64,000 bases of DNA from Flavobacterium microcysteis (GTDB taxonomy: Bacteria; Bacteroidota; Bacteroidia; Flavobacteriales; Flavobacteriaceae): assembly GCF_006385255.1 (NCBI RefSeq), contig NZ_VFJE01000056.1, positions 124,001 to 188,000 of the forward strand, read 5' to 3'. The position numbers were made by a program, and so were the translations under genes. Positions 59,728 to 64,000 of this stretch are shown here, one piece after another (positions within the stretch are counted from its first letter, which is position 1; each line of letters begins with the position of its first letter). The notes under the pieces are model-generated. The model saw only the letters and a program-made list of their open reading frames with translations, had not been told where the DNA came from and searched no databases.

Positions 59728-61300
59728 GATATACCTACCACTTGTTATTTTTGCTGCCCTGGCAATAGGAGTTGTCTTGGGTGGAATGCTTAATTTTCCG
59801 ACCCACGGAATCGCTTTCTCCAAAACCAGCCCAAAAAACAAGCTCAACAAACTTCTTGACTTTATAGACCGGGAATATGTTGACAATGTCAATACAGACT
59901 CTATAGTCGACCTTACAGTCACAGGCATATTAGATAAATTGGATCCTCATTCCGTTTATATTGCTAAAAATGAATTTGAGCAGGTTTCACAAAGCATGAA
60001 AGGTGATTTTGTGGGTATTGGCGTTAATTTTTACATGTATAATGATACGGTAGCTGTCATAAAACCGGTTGAAGGCGGACCTTCGGAAAAAGCGGGTATC
60101 AAATCGGGCGACCGAATTCTTTTTGCAAATAATTACAAGCTTTTTGGGCGAAAGATTACCAATGATACGCTTTTCTCTAAGCTTAAAGGAAGCGTTGGCT
60201 CTGATGTTGAGCTTACTATTTTCAGGAAGAATGAGAATAAAAAGCTAAAAGTCAAAGTAAGACGCGATGTAATTCCTATTAAAAGTGTGGATATAGCTGT
60301 AATGGTTAATCCAGGTGTAGGATATATAAAAATAAACCGCTTTGCTGAAACAACTTATGACGAATTTGAAACTGGACTTCGTGACCTTAAAAAGCAAGGA
60401 GCAAAATCGCTTATAATCGATGTGCGTGATAATGGAGGTGGCTATCTTGATAAGGCAATTGAAATAGCAGATGACTTTTTAAAAGACGATGCGCTAATCG
60501 TTTTTACCAAGAATAAAAAAGGAAGAATAGATAAGACCTATGCTACCAACGATGGAAGTTTTGAAAATGGTAAAGTATATATCCTGATTAATGAAAACAG
60601 TGCTTCGGCCAGCGAAATTTTAGCAGGAGCCATTCAGGATAATGACCGTGGACTGATAGTAGGAAGACGTTCTTTTGGAAAAGGATTAGTGCAGCGTGAA
60701 ATGCCATTAGGTGACGGATCGGCTGTAAGGCTAACTGTAGCGAGATATTATACGCCAACGGGACGCTCGATTCAAAAGTCGTACGAGAAAGGAAGTGAAG
60801 AATATTTCAAGGAATTTGAAAAACGTTTTGAGTCTGGCGAATTATATAAATCAGACAGTATAAAAGTAGCAGACACACTAAAATTCAAGACACCAAAAGG
60901 GCGCACTGTATATGGCGGCGGCGGAATTGTTCCGGATATTTTTGTTCCACTCGAAGTAGAACATGGAGAAGAAAGCATTGCCTATATGATGCAATCCGGA
61001 TTGGTAGGCTATTTTGCTTTTGAAGAATTGGATAAAAACCGCAATGATTTCAAAAACCTGACGTTCCAACAGTTCCAGGCAAAAATGCAGCAGACGGATA
61101 CGTATTTCAATACATTCCAGAAATATCTAATCAAAAACGGAGTTCTTTTAGACCTGAAGCATACCAAAAACCTTGTCAAACGCTATCTCGCCGCAGAATT
61201 TGCCAGACAACTCTATGGTGACGACAAATACTATGAAATCGTATTAAAAGAAGATGCCATGATTAAGGCAGTTCTGGAAAACAAACAAGAAATAAAATAA
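59714..61300 (+). CDS. C-terminal processing serine protease (S41, CtpA-like)
   Basis: A 528-residue exported protease. A membrane anchor or signal (IYLPLVIFAALAIGVVLGGML) opens it. A PDZ domain spans about residues 85-170 (FVGIGVNFYMYNDTVAVIKPVEGGPSEKAGIKSGDRIL). The S41 core has the nucleophile in NENSASASEILAGAIQ and the Lys in GRRSFGKGLVQ, forming a Ser-Lys dyad. It cleaves periplasmic substrates from their C terminus. A C-terminal helical extension ends with LENKQEIK. It overlaps the dCMP deaminase gene by 14 bases, and a terminator follows. Confidence 0.92.
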   Translation: MKNNKIYLPLVIFAALAIGVVLGGMLNFPTHGIAFSKTSPKNKLNKLLDFIDREYVDNVNTDSIVDLTVTGILDKLDPHSVYIAKNEFEQVSQSMKGDFVGIGVNFYMYNDTVAVIKPVEGGPSEKAGIKSGDRILFANNYKLFGRKITNDTLFSKLKGSVGSDVELTIFRKNENKKLKVKVRRDVIPIKSVDIAVMVNPGVGYIKINRFAETTYDEFETGLRDLKKQGAKSLIIDVRDNGGGYLDKAIEIADDFLKDDALIVFTKNKKGRIDKTYATNDGSFENGKVYILINENSASASEILAGAIQDNDRGLIVGRRSFGKGLVQREMPLGDGSAVRLTVARYYTPTGRSIQKSYEKGSEEYFKEFEKRFESGELYKSDSIKVADTLKFKTPKGRTVYGGGGIVPDIFVPLEVEHGEESIAYMMQSGLVGYFAFEELDKNRNDFKNLTFQQFQAKMQQTDTYFNTFQKYLIKNGVLLDLKHTKNLVKRYLAAEFARQLYGDDKYYEIVLKEDAMIKAVLENKQEIK

Positions 61301-61330
61301 AAAAGCATCCCGAAAGGGATGCTTTTTTAT
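61301..61330 (+). terminator. Intrinsic terminator after the S41 protease gene
   Basis: AAAAGCATCCC pairs with GGGATGCTTTT around a GAAA tetraloop, followed by a T run. Confidence 0.92.
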
Positions 61331-61366
61331 TTTATGTAAAACTTCTTTTCGTACAAAAAGGCAAAA

Positions 61367-61401
61367 CCTTAGCGCCTCAGCACCTCAGTAACTTAGTGAC
61401 T
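61367..61401. repeat. CCTTAG/CCTCAG intergenic repeat array (copy 2)
   Basis: ACCTTAG, CGCCTCAG, CACCTCAG, TAACTTAG and TGAC in tandem, the same degenerate 8-9 base unit as at 10640-10700, again between convergent genes. Confidence 0.7.
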
Positions 61402-61411
61402 ACTTCAAAAA

Positions 61412-62020
61412 TTATTTTCTAATACTATCGTGTACTTGCGAATGCGTACCACTATTCCATAAAGTCAAAATATCCGTAGCGACAGAAGCACCGCTTCCGG
61501 CTGCGATAGACAGCTGACTTCTCAATCCTGCCAGGGTACCGGCAACGTAAATTCCGTCAGCAACAAAATGGTCCTCGTTTTTTAACTGTATTCTGTTTTT
61601 TTCTACAATCGCTTTCTTGTGTGGGATTACATAATCCATCAAACCTTCAATTGCAAAAGTATTTGTAGCGTTGATAGCTACTACAATAATTTTGGTTTGA
61701 TACGATTCCTTGTTGGTCACAACCGTAAAGTTAGGATAGGCTCCTTCGATTTTCATGACCTTCTCATTTTCTATCTGCTCCACATGCGGATAAAGAGTAG
61801 CAAGTTGTTCTTTGCTTTCTTCCAGAAGTTCCGAACCTAATTTTCCGGCAGGAATACCATAAGCATTATTGAAAACAGCATCCTGAAGATTTGAGGCTTT
61901 CTGATGTGTAAAGATTCCGATTTTCTTGTCTGCAGCAAAAGCTTTGTTTTTGGCAGAACCCAAAACAAGGGCACAGGACATTCCTGAAACGCCTCCGCCA
62001 ATAATTAAAACGTCAAACAT
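61412..62020 (-). CDS. Small FAD-dependent oxidoreductase
   Basis: A 202-residue flavoprotein. The N-terminal Rossmann motif is VLIIGGGVSGMSCALVLG (residues 4-21). The C-terminal DGIYVAGTLAGLRSQLSIAAGSGASVATDIL is the second FAD motif of the thioredoxin reductase family. There is no NADPH domain and no redox CxxC, so this is a compact single-domain relative. The substrate and partner are unknown. It heads a small convergent unit opposite the S41 gene. Confidence 0.82.
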   Translation of the reverse strand: MFDVLIIGGGVSGMSCALVLGSAKNKAFAADKKIGIFTHQKASNLQDAVFNNAYGIPAGKLGSELLEESKEQLATLYPHVEQIENEKVMKIEGAYPNFTVVTNKESYQTKIIVVAINATNTFAIEGLMDYVIPHKKAIVEKNRIQLKNEDHFVADGIYVAGTLAGLRSQLSIAAGSGASVATDILTLWNSGTHSQVHDSIRK

Positions 62021-62023
62021 GTC

Positions 62024-62224
62024 TTATTTGTCTTTTGTTTTTTCTTCAATCATTTTTGACATTCTGAAAATCAGAAGAATGAAAATGGCGCAAAATGAAG
62101 CAGCAATTCCTATCAATCCAACAACACTGTCTCCTTCGAACAAATGATCAAAGTCCAGAATAGTAATGTTGAAAATGATTAATGCAAGCGCAAGGAAGAT
62201 TAATATGTAAGTAAAAATTTTCAT
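62024..62224 (-). CDS. Small two-helix membrane protein
   Basis: A 66-residue protein with two membrane helices (IFTYILIFLALALIIFNITIL and VVGLIGIAASFCAIFILLIF) and a charged tail MSKMIEEKTKDK. The start at 62224 is chosen, since the longer upstream frame overlaps the marC 3' region and lacks coding character. It lies 3 bases before the flavoprotein gene and 49 bases after marC. The role is unknown. Confidence 0.65.
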   Translation of the reverse strand: MKIFTYILIFLALALIIFNITILDFDHLFEGDSVVGLIGIAASFCAIFILLIFRMSKMIEEKTKDK

Positions 62225-62273
62225 TATAAGAAGGGGTTCCTGATTATGAATGGTGAAATTAATAAAATCTATG

Positions 62274-62849
62274 TTAGATAAAAAGCCCTTTAACATTGGC
62301 GCCAAATAATTTAACAGCAATGGCCAGCAAAATTACGCCAAATATCTTTCGGATAACGCCTAGTCCGTTCTCTCCAAGTAGCTTTTCTATCTTGGAAGAC
62401 GACTTTAGGACGGCGAAAACTACAATTATATTAATGATTATGGCAAATATAATATTGATTTTTTCGTATTCGGCTCTTAAAGACAGTATCGTGGTCATGG
62501 TTCCAGCTCCAGCAATCAAAGGAAAAGCAATTGGAACAATAGAAGCCGTGCTCGGATTGTCTTCTTTATAGAGTCGGATTCCTAAAATCATTTCCAGAGC
62601 AAGAAAAAATAAAACGAAAGAACCTGCAACAGCAAACGAGCTGGCGTTGATCCCGATCAGTTTTAAGATTTCTTCACCCACAAAAAGAAAAGCAATCATA
62701 ATGACACAGGCAACGATAGAAGCCTTTTCAGACTGAATATGTCCCACTTTTGAACGTAGGTCGACAATAATAGGTATGCTGCCAACGATATCGATAACAG
62801 CAAACAGAACCATACTAGCAGTAAAAATTTCTCTCCAATCGAATCCCAT
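62274..62849 (-). CDS. MarC-family membrane protein
   Basis: A 191-residue inner-membrane protein with six helices. It shows the MarC features FTASMVLFAVIDIVGSIPIIVDL, FALEMILGIRLY-type (LALEMILGIRLYKED), IVPIAFPLIAGAGTMTTILSLRAEY and IFGVILLAIAVKLFGANVKGLF. The family is linked to small-solute or drug transport by name only, and the function is unresolved. A -7 element at 62871-62878 lies between the first ATG (62873) and 62849, so 62849 is the start. Confidence 0.88.
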   Translation of the reverse strand: MGFDWREIFTASMVLFAVIDIVGSIPIIVDLRSKVGHIQSEKASIVACVIMIAFLFVGEEILKLIGINASSFAVAGSFVLFFLALEMILGIRLYKEDNPSTASIVPIAFPLIAGAGTMTTILSLRAEYEKINIIFAIIINIIVVFAVLKSSSKIEKLLGENGLGVIRKIFGVILLAIAVKLFGANVKGLFI

Positions 62850-62870
62850 AACGATGCTTTTTTGAAGCTG

Positions 62871-62878
62871 CAAAATTA
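62871..62878 (-). promoter_or_regulatory. -7 element for marC (TAATTTTG)
   Basis: The minus strand reads TAATTTTG, 21 bases before the ATG at 62849. Confidence 0.5.
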
Positions 62879-63016
62879 TTTCATTAAAAATGAAAAATCA
62901 TTAATGATTCGTTAATTTTTTAATGATTTTTTTCAAATTAAGTTATTGAAAATAAGCAAATTGTTTCTGTAAAGCCGGAAATTCAAAAATTAACACGCTA
63001 TTTCACATTTGAAAAC

Positions 63017-63024
63017 TATCTTTG
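63017..63024 (+). promoter_or_regulatory. -7 element (TATCTTTG), very close to the ATG
   Basis: TATCTTTG ends only 4 bases before the ATG at 63029, so the transcript would be leaderless or nearly so. Confidence 0.5.
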
Positions 63025-63028
63025 CAGC

Positions 63029-63598
63029 ATGTTTCAACTAGGAAAAACAATTGTCTCTGAAGACATTTTAGAAAAGGAATTTGTATGCAACCTTTCGGCT
63101 TGCAAAGGAGCTTGTTGTGTAGATGGCGATGCGGGAGCTCCATTAAATGAAGAAGAGACAAAAATCCTGGAAGCTATTTATCCAAAAGTAAAACCATTTC
63201 TTCGTAAGGAAGGAATTGAGGCTATTGAAGCGCAAGGCACGTGGGTAAAAGGAACAGATGGCGATTTAGAAACGCCTCTGATTGACAATAAAGATTGCGC
63301 TTATGTAATTTTTGATGGGAAAACTGCACTTTGCGGTATCGAACAAGCCTATAATCAGGGTGTTGTTGATTGGAAAAAACCAGTATCCTGCCATTTGTAT
63401 CCGATACGTATTAAAGATTTTACCGAATTTGCAGCCGTAAATTATGACAAATGGGAAATTTGTGATGATGCCTGTTCTTTAGGTAAAGAACTTGAGGTTC
63501 CGGTTTACAAATTTGTGAAAGAAGCGCTCATTCGTCGCTTTGGTGAAGACTGGTATGCCGAACTTGAAAAGGTGGCTCAGGAGCTTAAAAACCAATAA
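63029..63598 (+). CDS. DUF3109-family cysteine-rich protein
   Basis: A 189-residue cytosolic protein of the DUF3109 family. It has [20 protein letters not shown] near residue 20, [22 protein letters not shown] near 90-110, VSCHLYPIR and [11 protein letters not shown]. The spaced cysteines suggest an iron-sulfur or zinc site, as in the related YkgJ-type proteins. It stands alone, just upstream of nrdB. The function is not known. Confidence 0.85.
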   Translation: MFQLGKTIVSEDILEKEFVCNLSACKGACCVDGDAGAPLNEEETKILEAIYPKVKPFLRKEGIEAIEAQGTWVKGTDGDLETPLIDNKDCAYVIFDGKTALCGIEQAYNQGVVDWKKPVSCHLYPIRIKDFTEFAAVNYDKWEICDDACSLGKELEVPVYKFVKEALIRRFGEDWYAELEKVAQELKNQ

Positions 63599-63758
63599 CC
63601 TTTTTTATCTCAAAATTTTAATTTTCTCCGGTTTCGAATTCCTTTGTTTTATGGGAGTTAGCGGTATTTTTTGATTTGTAAATAACTGATTTTTAGCCAT
63701 TTAAATAAATATCAAAAAGTAAGAATTAATTTACCTCTTGTTAAAAACTATGTCCAAT

Positions 63759-63767
63759 TGTGGATAA
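63759..63767 (-). promoter_or_regulatory. Perfect DnaA box upstream of nrdB
   Basis: The minus strand reads TTATCCACA, the exact DnaA-box consensus, about 94 bases before the ribonucleotide reductase start. DnaA is known to act at nrd promoters in other bacteria. Only one box was found. Confidence 0.45.
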
Positions 63768-63860
63768 GTTTGACTTTCATTTACCAATACAATTGACAAT
63801 CTTTGTAGTGTCAAGAAATCAAAGAATAAAATCCTATAACACAATAAACGTCAAGATAGT

Positions 63861-64000
63861 ATGGCAGCGATAGAACCAATTTTACAAGAGAACAAAGACC
63901 GTTTCGTGATTTTTCCAATAAAACACCATGATATTTGGGAGTGGTATAAGAAAATGGAGGCGAGTTTTTGGACTGCGGAAGAAATTGATCTGCACCAGGA
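63861..64000 (+). CDS. nrdB: Ribonucleotide-diphosphate reductase beta subunit (partial)
   Basis: The first 46 codons of a gene that runs off the window. The translation [20 protein letters not shown] with [23 protein letters not shown] matches the N terminus of class I ribonucleotide reductase small subunits, which hold the diiron/tyrosyl cofactor. The start ATG is clear. The catalytic residues lie beyond the window. Confidence 0.88.
   Translation, partial: MAAIEPILQENKDRFVIFPIKHHDIWEWYKKMEASFWTAEEIDLHQ

Overview
The window reads as a chromosomal segment of a member of the Flavobacteriaceae, most likely Flavobacterium or a close relative. The DNA is AT-rich. Many genes are preceded by the Bacteroidota -7 promoter motif TAnnTTTG and few by a strong Shine-Dalgarno. 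Three proteins end in a type IX secretion (T9SS) type A sorting domain. There are RHS proteins of the Bacteroidota type, LytTR two-component and hybrid one-protein two-component (HTCS) regulators, and many lipoproteins with a Cys near residue 18. No phage, transposase, integrase or CRISPR array was seen.

Layout. 0-5.6 kb is core metabolism: LpxH, a HupE/UreJ-like membrane protein, a TerB-like protein, fructose-1,6-bisphosphatase, a GNAT acetyltransferase and aspartate kinase. 5.7-10.6 kb is envelope: a 1135-residue outer-membrane protein, a Pro/Gln-rich lipoprotein and a TPR protein. 10.7-12.8 kb carries an ABC-F ATPase with what looks like an attenuating leader peptide. 12.9-15.8 kb is a quinone/redox operon (MdaB, YgiN-like monooxygenase, aldo-keto reductase) with a divergent LysR gene. 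15.8-21.3 kb has an outer-membrane protein, a LytS/LytTR pair, an AlkA glycosylase, a lipoprotein and a decayed second copy of the alkA 3' end. 21.3-24.2 kb has two Cys-nucleophile dienelactone-hydrolase-like paralogues and an AraC regulator. 24.4-34.1 kb has a hybrid sensor, a large secreted protein of seven 133-residue repeats, an epoxide hydrolase and a secreted nuclease. The two secreted proteins share a T9SS domain and a terminator.

34.9-46.8 kb is a minus-strand metal gene block: OmpR-type regulator, sensor kinase, MerC-GDCCVxC protein, TolC, membrane-fusion protein, MgtC, MgtA, and a CzcA/CusA RND pump. MgtC and MgtA sit between the adaptor and the pump. The mgtC-mgtA junction holds two tandem copies of a structured hairpin element, a candidate undescribed regulatory RNA. 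46.9-57.6 kb is accessory. A T9SS protein, two RHS proteins that look like one split RHS cage, a metzincin-like C-terminal effector and a lipoprotein that may be its immunity partner are packed head to tail, followed by small AT-rich genes of unknown function. tRNA-Ala(GGC) flanks this block. 57.9-64 kb returns to core genes: enoyl-CoA hydratase, QueD-like synthase, dCMP deaminase, CtpA-like protease, a small flavoprotein, MarC, a DUF3109 protein and the start of ribonucleotide reductase beta, which has a perfect DnaA box upstream.

Families of short intergenic repeats (CTTTGCG palindromes, CCTTAG/CCTCAG arrays, AAAATC/TAAGCC arrays) are scattered between genes. All assignments are from reading the sequence and recalling families. 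No database search was run.
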